Source: Rachycentron canadum (taxonomy: Eukaryota > Chordata > Actinopteri > Carangiformes > Rachycentridae). From it: a stretch of DNA of 64,000 bases. The notes beneath the pieces are model-generated. The model was not told the DNA's origin and did not search any database. It was given only the letters and a program-made list of their open reading frames with translations. The translations under genes and the position numbers were made by a program. This document shows positions 45,984-59,400 of the stretch, piece by piece; positions within the stretch are counted from its first letter, which is position 1; each line of letters starts with the position of its first letter. The DNA is taken from assembly GCA_038496675.1 (NCBI GenBank), contig CM076656.1, forward strand, positions 17,943,662 through 18,007,661. The letters run 5' to 3'.

Positions 45984-48671
45984 GTAAATATGAATGAGAC
46001 CTGCAAGAAATGTCACTGTAATGTTCATCTGCGGGGAGCTTCAGTGTTTATGCTGCTTAGAAGTGAGTTAGAGACTGAGCTCTGGTCCTGTGCGACCTAA
46101 TTGTACTTTGTAGTATTGTCTTTGCATCGCTTACTGTATCCTATATTTTAAGATGCATACATGCAGAATACATACATACTATATAATACACAGCATTTCA
46201 CCCTGGAAGAGAGCACCAGGCTAAAGTTAGTTTTCATGCAGGGGGAGGGGTGGTAGTTTGAATTCAGCAGCCTAATGGTATTTTTTGCACTGCTCTTTAA
46301 ACATGTTGTCCTGTTGATGGAGCACGTTGAGTGGCACAGCTGACATTTCATTTGCAGCCTTGCATGAGGAGAGCGCAGCTGTTATTGTTGTGTTGCTTCT
46401 GCCTTCTGAAAGCTGACATTTAATTAACAGTGGTTTCTTGCTGCCCTCGTGTCCTGATGCTTATGGACATTTTTCACTGAGACAGACTGAGAGAATTCCT
46501 CTAAATCAGTTTGCTTTGAAAAACTCATGCAGTTTCATGTGTCTTTTCAGTACCAAGGGGTTAGTGGCATCATCATCGTCACCATGGTTACCAGCTTTAT
46601 GTTGGTGTACAACAGCAGCTCCGGTGACAGATCATCTTCCTCATCAGCATCATCGTCATCATCATCATCACCAACCTCCCGCCGTTCAGATGCTCCTGTC
46701 TCATCCACCAAAAAGCAGGCGAGACCACAGAGGCTCACAGCACTTGAGGGGTACACAGGTGTCATGGATCATAAGGTAAATATACCCTGTCTGTCCACTG
46801 TGGGACTGTCTCCTCATGTGGTTTTGAATGATTTGAAAGAACATCTTGCATGGTTTTTGAGCACATGTCCAACTTACATGAATGCAAAAGAAAAATAAGA
46901 CATTAATGAGGGGAAAAGGAAGCAGAAGATGATAGTTTATGATATTTAATGTGCTATTGCAGTATATTAGCTAAGATTAAAAAAAAAATGGAAAGCTTTT
47001 CAACTTTCAAAGAAATAAACGATGCAGACAGGGTGACACAAAGCAAAACCACTCACCCACTACCACATAACATCAGCTGGTTCCAATGTGTTTGGGGTGA
47101 GGGATCAGGCTCCTGTCAGTGCAATAGGTGTCTGCTCTGAAAGGGGAATGGGATTTAGGGATGGGGGTAGCATGAATCCAGGACAGCTAGTCCCGTGCTG
47201 GCAGGTGAAAAGTGGCTGGTGACTTTTAAAAATATTTTTGAGGAGGCTCATGGAGCCCAATGGTGGAGATATATTAGACTTGGTCAAACTAAAGTATGAA
47301 TTAGAGGCATTTTGATTGCAAGGAATTATAATTCATCTCTTGGGCATATATACAATCAGTAGGGTATGTGTGTCAAGCTCCTATAGCTATCAATAAGAGC
47401 ACAGATTGCACTTGGCACTTTTGCACATATGTAATGCAAACTGCACTCAATCTGTATTCTGCTGCCGTCCAGATAAAGCAGAGGGACTTGCATGTAAATG
47501 TAGAGTTCGTGGGTTGCACGTAAAATGTATTTTTGAAGCTCCAGGTGCTCCACAGGTTTCAAGTGGAACTGAGAATCTTTTTTTATGTCTACTTCTGACT
47601 TGTGGTCTGAATTATGTCCTTAGAGCTTTCTTCAGTTTAATCTGATCCACAGGTATGTGACTTTGAGCATTATATAGTATTGGCATATAGGAAACAGCCA
47701 CTGTGTAAATATTTACATTTAATTAAGATAACCCTTAACACTGTTTTCAGTAACATTTAAGTTCCCTATGTATGATTATTGAATTTGCTCAGCATTTTCT
47801 GTTAATTAGGAAAAGCTTCAGAATCAAATATGAGTTTATTACAGCTTTATTGTCCCCTCTAAGGATGTTATAATACCAAGTAATACCAAGTAATCCCATT
47901 GAACTCAAAGGCTGAACTTGTTGTGGGAGTCCCATCTCTAAATTCTCTCTCTCTAGTTTATTCAGTTTCTTTATTCATAATTAATGTGTCCACCATGAAA
48001 TATTTAGCCATAAAAGCATTTAAAACAGGATGAACCTCTAGTCATGACATCACTGCTCTAATCTTTTGGTCGTATAAGCTCCAGAATCATTGTTAGGCCC
48101 ATCATTCAGTCTCAGCGCAGTATTACAGGCAGCTCATTCAGATAGACAGATCATTCAGGCAGGCGTTGCATCTTCCCTTGGTGAAAAAGATATGCAGTGA
48201 AGCACAGCAGAGTGGAAAGGACATTGCTTTACTGGAAAGCAATGGAACAGGAAATGATAAGGAGAAAGAAAAGTGTTGGTTACAGTTCACCTTTCACTTT
48301 CGACTCTTAAGTTCAGGGATCCTGAGAGATGTTGTAACCCTCATCAGATCCTTTCAATTCAATGAAAAAGAAGCATTCATCTACAGATTTTTCAGGAGCT
48401 CTTAAGCGAAATGAGAGGCAGCTGCTGCAATTTGGAGTTTTTGGCGATGCAGCCACTTTATTATTCACAGTCTCTCCTGGCTGTCCACCTCCTCCTGGTT
48501 GACGGCTGATTCATGATGGATTCACACTGCGACATTTTCATGCTGTTGCATGTCACTCAACCCCTGCCATAGGATCTGTGGAGTGGGTGGATCAGTCTGT
48601 GTACTTTCCTTCAGGGTCATCTGAGGTGTGCTGCTGCTGGAGGGAATCTTGGCTTCTTCTACTGTCGTGCA

Positions 48672-48756
<85 letters not shown>

Positions 48757-51700
48757 TCATGCAGCACTGGTACACTCATGCAGACAAGTCCATGCAAATG
48801 CCCAGACACCTTAAAATTTTATGACCTCATCAGAGCCAGGGATGCTTGAAAATTTGAGGAGAGTGCTATCTAATGTACCTGCTGGACACTGTTTATGGCC
48901 CATATTAACTTATGTGCATTTCTAGTTTGCATGGGCTTTAAGTTCACTAAGGTGAGTGGTGGTTTGTGGCTGCTTGGCTCATTTATGTCTGACCCATGAG
49001 GTCATAAAAGGCCCAGCACACATTAATCACTAAGACTATCTTGCTCCATGCTGCAGAAGGTTAAAGGCTCAACATTTGGCTTCTTCCTTCAGTCCTCTAA
49101 GTGCTTAAAGGTGAAATGAAAACAGTTGTGTGAAAGGCACAAATCTATATACTGTGAGATCAGACTTCACAGTGATGGTGCACATTTATGTGTGTTTATT
49201 CTGTTTCTCTCTGACTGCCTTCTGCAGTGTCTGCAGGTTTTTGTGAGATGTCCTCTAGTGTGTTTTTCTTTTCTTTGACAAGCTACAGTAATTAGAGCTG
49301 CAGAGTTGAATCGACGCTTTCAAACACATGCTTCCACGTCCACACACACACATTTGAGTTTGAACACTGGAGCAGACAGCCGCTCCATTCCCCCCGTCTT
49401 CCTCCTCTCTCCCTCCGATGTTTTTGCCGATTCCTGTTTAAGAGATGTTGACCTTTGAAGAACCGTCAGCAGAATCAATCTACATTGGCCTTTATACGCT
49501 CTAATCACAAAGCCAGTGTGAGAGTATGAATGTGGATTGTGTGCCTATGCCAGTTGATGATGTATCTACTTATTATGGGCAATACCTTTCTGCGCTCTGA
49601 CAGCCTGTAATGCAGACAGCCTCAGAGAAATCGGTGTCATTAGAAATTCACTTATGCAAAACTGTTTCCTACCTACGCCTACCATCCTTGTGCAGAGCTT
49701 ACTTAATGGATGGATTCCCAGGATATGCAAATGTTTAATTCCTCTCAAAGTAAGGAAGCACACCTGGCAGAACAGATTATACTATCAGGTTTCATCCACA
49801 GAGTGATGTTACATAGCCCAAATTGTAGTCATGCAAATACAGCTTAAGAAATACTTTCCTTTCTCATTAATTCACAACATTTATACTAGTAGACGGGTGT
49901 GGTGAGTGGCAAGAGCCAGATGTTGTGAACATAATGTTTATTTCAAGGTGGAATCCCGCCATCCTGGCATTTTTTCCTCATCTCTCCATCAGCTGGCTGC
50001 TAACAAGAAGCATCCTTCCTGGCTTTCTCTCAGTCTGAGGTCGACTGTATGAAGACGAAGGGAAGGACAGCTGTCCTGATTATCTAGACTTTAGTCCCTT
50101 AAAATGAGAGCAGGGCAAGTTTAGGATGTGAATGTGTGTCACCAGGAGGAGCTTAATGAGATGTCAGCTGTTAGGAGGGTCCCAGTGTAATTAATTGGCC
50201 TCTGAGAAAAGGAAACAGCGCTGATCGTTCCGCCCTTACACCACAGAACAGGTGCCACTTAATCCACCTCTGCTCCCAATTGAGCCATTACCCCAATTTC
50301 ATGCACTTTATGAAGTATACAGATACTGTAATAATAATGGTCAACAGCTAAATAATTTATTATGTCTCTGCAAGCAAATACTGCCAAGTCTTTATGATCA
50401 GCAACCACTGCTCATATCAGGGGAGATCTGACAATGAAGGATTGAAAAGAAGAATATATTTTCACTTATTGATCGTCCTAATGTCTCCGTCGCAATAAAT
50501 CAAAGGTATTTCAAACTGTTTCTTACAACAAAGATCTTAAATGCTGTTGATAATGCTCCACCCAGCTTGTGTGCTCACATATAGGACAATTCACAATCAT
50601 GTGTCTTTCAGTCATTTGTGTAACAGTGATTTGTGTGTACTGTGTCATGTTATATTCCAATATACAATACTGTGCAAAAGTCTGAAACCTAAATGGAACC
50701 AAATTAATGTCATTGCTAAGACCTGTATTTGTCTGACTATTTCATGTCTAAATGATGCTGTGAGGTCTGTGAGGTGCTGATTTCCCTTTGAGGGGCCTTG
50801 CTGATGCAAAATGATTTTATGTCTGTTAAATTCTGTGATCTTTGGCTTTTTGACTGGAATGATGTGATTGAAAGTTGGTCTTATACATATTAGCAGCTTC
50901 CAAAGAGTTCAACTCATACAACATGTGTATGTAACGCTTAAGCATGTCTTCCACAAACCTGGTATAACAGACCTTTTTTACAGCATCACTTTGACATGAA
51001 TTAGTAAAATACAAAAACATGTGTCAGCAATGACATTAATTTGGTTGCATTCCCTTTAGGTTTAAGAGCCAGGTTTCTGCTGTTGCTGTAGTGGGGAGGT
51101 AGAAGGGGAGGTCGCACTGAATACTCACCACTTTAGCTTATAGAAGCTGTTTTTTTTAACACTGCTACACATTTCCTGTATTTTCTGGTTGTATTCTAAT
51201 AAAAAGACAAATAAATAATCATATAAGGTCATTATAGCATTTCTTAAACAGCAAATCTAAGTGTGGCCTAAGGCTTTTGCACAGTACTTTAAAAAAAGAC
51301 ATGGCATGAGATCTCTTCATTCAATCCATTTGGGGGTAGCGTTTGCAAATTCAATATTGAGTATACTTCTTCTATTAAGAATTTCATCAATACCCTGTCT
51401 CTCTGGCAGAGTCGCCCTTTCAATAACTTGGAACATAAATGATGAGATGTCTGGTTTAAAATCATTAAAATGTGCTTGCAATTGGGTAATCACATGTTGT
51501 TTCTCCTTGTGGAGCTTTCATTTTCAAGTATTTTCTGTTTTAATGAGTGTAATGTTTAACTAAGAGGCAGCAGAAGAAACATCAAGATAATCAATAAATC
51601 GTGATGCTAAGCAAGAGAAGTCTGCAGGATATTCTTCTAGCTGCATCTAAGACATCTAAGACCTCCACCCTCTTCTCCACACAGTCATTGTGTTACACTG

Positions 51701-53437
51701 TTCTCTACTCATAGAGAAAAAAACAATCAAATTTACTCTGATTTCAGTGGTACAAAAAACAAGGAAATTATTATTATATCATTATTTCTGCCTTTGGTAG
51801 AGACCAGTGGTCTTGGTGCTGAAAGCACTTATATACATTGCTGCATTGGGGCTTTGTCACACCCTCATTCACTACTCCCTATAAGAGACAACAACACATC
51901 GCATTTTTATCCTAGCGAGGCTTCAGTTGTGCACATGACACTTTGTGCTGCCTGCTGTGAAAAGCTTTATGTTGTGTTTTGTGTTTCAACATGTCCACAA
52001 AAGAATTGTGTCTTTTGTTTTTTTATTTGTGACGATATTGTGAAGTGTGTTAGGCATATGGCATTGCATGGCCAACTAAAGCCAAAAATCAACACATTGC
52101 ATTGTGGGATTGTTGCAGGCATTGCATGGACACTGTTTTTTGCTTTTCTGTTCCATTGTATGAATCTTGAATAATGCAGAAATTCTCGCCTCAGGCACCT
52201 TAAACTCAAAATGGCAAATCATATAGTGCACTAGATATTAAATTAAATTAAAATTTGGATTCCATCTGTCGATAGTTACAACAGTGTAGAATAACACCAG
52301 CCTAAACCCAATGATAATTGTGGTAATAGGTGCATTTTTGTCTTTGTTTTTTTCTCACGACTCCTTTCTGATCTCTAAACATATCAACCCTGCCAATCTT
52401 TTTTCCTTTTGGTTTGTACTCTACACCCTTCTTAAACTGAAAGGGGCTAGGCAGAGGCTGAGGAATTTGAGGCACACTGGAAGCTCTGGTGCAATATTAA
52501 AGGCTGACTGATGGGGTTTGCTCTGAAAGCAATTATGATCCTGGGTTCCCCAGGGAAGTGTATAAACAGGATCATACTGATGAGTTTGGAGCCAGTGTGT
52601 GGGCGGTAATTGACTGGGACTGGAACCAGGGCCATACGCCTAACTGCTTATTCTTCTTCTGCTGCCCCTCCTAATACGATGGCTCTGTGTAATCCTTACA
52701 TCACTGAATCACCAAGGTTGAACCAGTGTTCATCTTAATCCAAGAAAGTGTATTGCTTATGAGGTTATGCACTACTGGTCAAGGCAGACCACCCTCTGTC
52801 TGCATGATAAGGTGCTGACTTGACGTGTGTGACAAGGACCGCCAATTCAAGACTGGTTATGAGCTACCTGTAATATGCATTTGATTACTCACTCCCTCAT
52901 TTATTCATTCATTCAACAGTCTGTTGGTTGCATCCTCAGCTGCCTGCCACCTGAAATATTCTCTATCTGATTCTGAAAGCCTCTCTCACTGTGATACAGG
53001 GCTTATAAGTGGCTATTTCCCTGCATCATCAGGCTGCCAGAAACTCAGGGAGCTTCAGAATCACTGTCAAGGACACTTTTATTGTTCCACAGTGCACTTC
53101 AAACTACAACACCACCCATGTGACCTTCAGTTGCCTTTCACACATTCCCTGATTATCACAATGATTAAAACCTTGGGACCGATGTGTTTTTGGACAGTGC
53201 TGAGGGCAGAATGCACTCTCTCTGTTGCAGGTAGAAGAAAAAACAGGTACAAAGATTGGGATTTTTTTCCCAGTGAAGGCACAGAGGGTGTGTTTGTGCA
53301 GTGAAGCGTGTAATTCACTCCAGCCTACCCATTATTGAGGGAGGGGGTCTGTGCACAGTGTGCAAACACACTCCTACAGGAAATGGCAGTGTGTTGCAGA
53401 ATGGAAATACCTTCAATTCCTTCAATCTGTAGTCTGT

Positions 53438-53472
<35 letters not shown>

Positions 53473-56400
53473 AGGAGGGATTACATCTGGTTTTAGATCT
53501 AGACACTTTTCAGACAGTTGTAGTGTCTTGCCAGAGAAACGTGATTCTGTTACATATGAGAGGCCACGTCATAAAGATTTGCACAGCTATTCTTGTTGGG
53601 ACATTGCATTGACTTTCATTCATTGTCAAAAGCCTAACCCAAACCCTAACTCTAACTTTAGCCATAAACAATTAATGACTAGCTCTAACCATAAACAAGA
53701 CCTTAGGAAGAAACCAGGTATCCATGAGGACTACTGGATGAGGTCTGTGTTAACACCATAAAAGGAACCAAATACTTACACTCATACAAAACTAAACACA
53801 CACACACACACACACACACTAGGCAATTATGGGGTCACAGAGATAGTGGGAGAGTATTATAAATATAGCAGTGGGGGCAGCACAGCCTGTGGCGCTAGTA
53901 ATATCACCTGTATGTATGCACCCACTCACAGGCACACACAGATACACATTCCCACCTCAGTACCTGATGGAGTGTGAAGCTCGGAGCACAGTTCAGAATG
54001 CCAATGTAGCTCTCTATTAAGGTTGGGAATAATTCATGTGAAGAGTCTCTGGGTTTTTGCTGTTGGATCATTCAATCCGGGCTCTGCTTTTTCAACCTGG
54101 TTGGACACAACTACACGAATACCTCGTCAAACCATTACAACGGCTACCCCACAGTTCTCACCTGGACATCTCACACAGTGTGACAATTACATACAGTCCT
54201 TGTTTTCTGAAAGATTGCATTTGAGTGAGTAAATATACGAGCTTATGTGTATTCATGGTGTTCCTACAAAATGAAAATAGTGCACGGAATTGCCTCTGCA
54301 CTTCTGTCAACCATGATAATCTGCAGTGCATTTGAATAACAGGATACCTGACAGAGCAGACCAGAATGAGTGGAGCTGCTTCTGTGCCATGTTGCACTTT
54401 ATTCAGGTCCTCTTTGGATGTAGATGACAGAATAATCATGGCAATAAAGGGTAGGTTATCAACTTTAATTTAGGACTGTTTTCATCTGAACTAATCATAG
54501 TGTGTGAGTGTGTGACACAAAGCGATATTAACCTCCGAATATAAATCTAAAAATTAAATTCCAAACTTTGAGCTGCATTATCAGAGATGATTTATATCAA
54601 GCTTGTGGAAAACTTCCTTGACATGGCTGCTGTGTCTACATGTGCTATTGTACAAACTCTTTCAGGGTCACTGTTTTTTTCTTTTGGCAGCTCAGGATCT
54701 CTGCAAATAAGACTTGTCCTTGATGGCTATAGGTTGCAGATTTATTAGCTCCACAAACATGGCTCTAGAGATAGAAATGTTATTAATAAAAATTATATTA
54801 TTATCTTTATTGTCCTTCAGTATGTAAATTTTCCTTTGGCTTTGCAGGCAGGTTAAAACACATCATTGTAACTCACAAACAATAAATACACAAATAAATT
54901 AAACAACATGTACAGCGCAGGCAACAGTAAGGGACGTGATTCCAGTGTGAATGATATTTATGAGTTTGACAAAATTATTGAATTTGGTTTACGGGGTTCT
55001 CTGTAAATGCTCTTAGTTGTTATCACGAGTTGATGGCGTATTCCAGAGGTCGGTTTTGTGGTCAGTTTTAATTCATCGAATGTTACATGGGAGCACATCA
55101 GATGTTCCACCTGTGCAGTTATTTCCATCAAGGCTCTCTCCTTCTCCCCTCTTCTCTCAATATGAGCATGGAGCACATTCTTAAGCCACAGTTTTTCTCA
55201 CATTGGAACATTTTCAACTTGCACAGATGCATCAATTCACACCACCCCTTGCTAATTTGCATCTTCTTGTCTTTCCCTGTAAATATGATCCCACTGCATT
55301 GAAAATTTTGCCTTTTGTCTGAACACATGGTTAGCCTTGTTTAGATACCCTCAGCTCTTCATAGCCATCAAATGTCAAACTATAACCTTTAAAGGGGCCT
55401 TAGTGATTCCTTAGTGAAAATCAAATTGCTTGGTAAGTCTTCACTTCAGTATTGTTTCTAGTCTTCAATATTCTCTGAGTGACACTGCTATGATGTCTAA
55501 CCTGTGACCTTTCACCTCCACAGTCCCTGAAGATGCACTGCAGGACTTGTGCCCTGGTGACCAGCTCCGGTCAGCTGACTGGGAGCAAAAGGGGTCAAGA
55601 AATCGATCGCTCTGAGTGCGTCATCCGTATGAATGACGCTCCCAGTGTGGGCTATCAGCAGGATGTTGGCCAGCGCACCAGCCTGCGTGTTGTAGCTCAC
55701 TCCAGCCTGCAGAGGGTGCTGCAGAGCAGACAGGAGCTGCTCAACGCCAGTCAGGACACGGTGTTCATCTTCTGGGGACCAAGCAGCTGCATGAAACGGG
55801 ACGGGAAAGGTCACGTTTACAACAACCTCAGGCTGTTAAAGCAACTGCTTCCTAAACTGCAGATCTACATCATCTCTCGAATCAAGATGCTCAAGTTTGA
55901 TGAACTATTTAAAAAGGAAACGGGACTTGATAGGTAAATGTTGACAAGATTAATCTGGTCTTCATGAGGTACTGAAGGGTTCTCATTAATTTTATCCACT
56001 TAAAAGTGCAGTTATAATCTATAGGGTCGGGTCATACCAGGGCTAAAAACTGAAGCCAATGCAGAAGTGCCTTCAACCTGCTTTTTATCTAATGACCATC
56101 AGGGGGCGACTCAATTTCTATGAGGAAATTGATTATTATTATTTATGATTTTATTTATTATTTATTGATTTCAAAGTTTTCCAAATGAGATAATGGTCTC
56201 AATCGCTAGTTTTAAGTCTTCTTCAATACAACATGATGTTAATTCTTTAAATCATTGTCCCTTTTAAAGGAAAATAGACCGTTAGCAGGGTATGCAGCGA
56301 CCTGTCGGGGAAAGCACAGAGCAGATCAGATCCACACCACACTCCACCTAAGCTTCAGCCTCTCCTCCAAATATGGTTTCTTCTGGCTTAAAAAAAAAAC

Positions 56401-59400
56401 AAAAAAACATGGCGACAGCCAATTTACAAACTTGGGGCTTCAAAATGGCAGCTCACAAACCAGTGGGTGACGTCACTGTGGGTTGACACTTCTCAAATAC
56501 AGAACACACTTTCTTAAAGCCCTTTTATGCGCAATATTAAGTTGTAGCAGCAAACACACATTTTTTAACAGGATGCAGACTAAAACCCACCTGCTCACTG
56601 TCAGGCTAATGTCAGGCTCAGGCAGAGCTACGGGCCAGGACTGCGCTTAAAGATCATATTTAGATTTCATTTGGATACTATGTTCACACAGACATTACAA
56701 ACATGAAACAAAATGGTGAGTAAGCTTTAATCAGTGTGATGGAGGGTGAAAAGAGTTAACCTTTTTTTCTTTAAGTGGTATTGATGGGGAGTGCTTCACT
56801 ACTCTGCTTGGCAGCATCAGGCTCTGTATACAAGGATGTGCCACAGCAATACTCACTTTAGTTTTTACTTCTCACTATTCTTCTGACAGCCTGGTACACA
56901 GCTTGTCACAAACATGCTCATTTTAAAATGAGAGTAAGAAACTATTTTCCAACTGAAATTTTTGCATCTGGCAGATTTTTGTGGTCATGATGCAGAGAGC
57001 TAAACACAATGTACATATTTCGATTATAGCTTATGAATTTTATATGTAGGCCTATACAGGAAGTTTTGCTATTCACATTTTCAGAGGCAAGTGTATTGCT
57101 TAGTTTGTAACAAACAGAATACATTTTTTCCAGCATAGATTTAAAGGTGATCTGCACACATATAGTTTGTTGTGTATAGTGAATATATCAGATGCAAGTT
57201 TCCTCTATTTAGGACATGACATCTCTTTTCATATGTGACACAGGTATCTGCGCTGACAGAAAATGGCTGACTGAGCACGAGCTGACAAAATAAGACCCAA
57301 ACAGATAAAAACATTTCATTGATGTGAATTCAGCTATTCATCTGAACTCATTTGCATGTGAACAGTAAACCCACAGGCTGATAAGTGGCTGTGACTTTTG
57401 AATTAAAAATCCAATCACTTCAACCTTCATTTAAAGATTTGCTTTGTTGTTGTTGGGAGCAAGACATAGAGAGACAGAACGTCTTTTTTCAGTACATCTT
57501 TTTGCCTCCATTGCTATTTATCTCCTGAATCTGAAGATGACTCATCAGGTAAAAATCTAAAAATAAGGCTTTGCAGCTTTAATATTATCTCATCTGATCA
57601 GTCACTTTTCTGGAGGGGGACAGCACTATCAGTATATTTACACTATACTGGTATAGATTTGCTCGGCATGATTATCCTCTCTTGTCTTTCAGGAAGAGTT
57701 CCAACTCCTGGCTGAGTACCGGCTGGTTCACCATGGCCATAGGCCTGGAGCTGTGTGACAGGATCAACGTGTATGGCATGGTGCCCCCTGATTTCTGCAG
57801 GTAGAATCACATTATTTTTTGATCCAAGCTCAGGAGGATTCCTTAGCTCAAGGTGACAGTAGACCTCATCAGACATGCCAGGTGGATGGTTGAAATAGCT
57901 CTGAAAACTCTCTACTCCATATCTGACACTTCATCTTGCCTCTGAGCAAGAAGCTAAAAATAGGAACTAGAATTACAAATTGTTTGCCTCAGACTAGTGT
58001 CAGGTTACATCTCTAATTATCCAGAATCATATATTGACCATCTGTGAGAAATTAGAATAGATAGCGTTTATTGTCTGGGAAATGAAAACGTGAAAGTGCT
58101 AGTCCTGATTTGTTGTGTGACATTTTGAGTTACTAATAAGTGTGTTATGCAGTCACATGGACCTTAACCTTTGACCATCTAATCAATTAATCCTTGAGTC
58201 CCAGTGAACAGTTTTGTCAAAAAGAGCAAAATCATGTTTTGTGAGGTCTCTGTGACCTTTGACCTTTGACTGACAAAAGTAGTTCATTCTTGAGTCCAAG
58301 TGAGTGTTTGTGCCAAATTTGAAGAAATTTCCTCACAGTGTGACTGAGATACTTTGTTCATAAGAGTGAGACAAACCCATGTACAGACAGTCAGTGAATG
58401 CCTCAGATACATTTTTGTTCATTTATTTAAGTTAATTTTTACTACAGCCTAAACCAGTCCTGTCACCATAAGGACATATGTCATTTACAGTCAGGTGAAA
58501 TGTGAAACACAGTCTGGAGCAGTAGACATACTAAAATACATCACAAACACAAACATATTAGCACAAATATAATAAAACCTCAGTGGGACTCTGAATGTGA
58601 AAGAGAATGAGTTATGATGTTTTTAAATCTGTTAAGGGGAACAAAGGCTTTTTATTGTCATTTTTCTCATCAATTGCATTCAACATTGAAATCCAGAAAA
58701 CCCAACTTTAAAAAAGAAACAAGGCAGCGTCAATTTTTGGCAACAGTTTCCTAGCAACAGTGGTCACATGACCTAAAGCACCTGAATTACGAAGATTATT
58801 GTGTCCTTGACTTTTTTGTCACAGACACAACCTCTTGAATTTCAATGAAATAAAGGATTATCATCTCACTTTGTTAATTGTACTTATATAGAAACACTAA
58901 ATATGATAAATACCTATATACAAACATTACAATGAAAAAAAGGAAACAAAAGAAAATTTTCCACAGATCAACAACACATTTGACCAGTCGGTCTCTCTAC
59001 CACATCCTGTGTCATCTGTTAAATTATACTGAAAGGCCTCCTCTTTAGGGCTTAAATTTTTTGTTTGTCACTTCCTGTTTGAGCCAGCGGTCCAAAAAAG
59101 GCTGCAGTCTCCCTCTGTGATTTACTGTGTGCTGACAACAGGGGTGTGCCTCAACATTAAAATCTTGTCTAGTGCATCTTTAATGATGTCTTCAACTTGT
59201 AATGACAATGCAACATCTACTCCCTGCAGTGACAAATTCAATAGTCCTTTATTGCCATGCAGCCGGGCTGGTGAATGACTGCGATTTTAGCACCAGTGAA
59301 AGGATTCATTCTGACATTTTATAACAGAAATAACACATTTCACTGAACAGGCTGAAAACACAAAGTGCAGCTCTTGAACGTGTCTCTGCCACATTCTGAC

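Larger units (their letters stand above)
46776..55523. other. st6galnac5 intron 2 (8.7 kb)
   Basis: No further exon is seen. It contains a long AC microsatellite, a Tc1-like non-autonomous element, TG and CA repeats, and a short CCCTAA-like run. Confidence 0.6.

Noticed and set aside
48522..48849. Open frames of alternating Thr-His or Cys-Val
   Set aside because: They arise from the CA microsatellite, not from a gene.
53632..53656. Interstitial telomere
   Set aside because: Only a few imperfect CCCTAA units.
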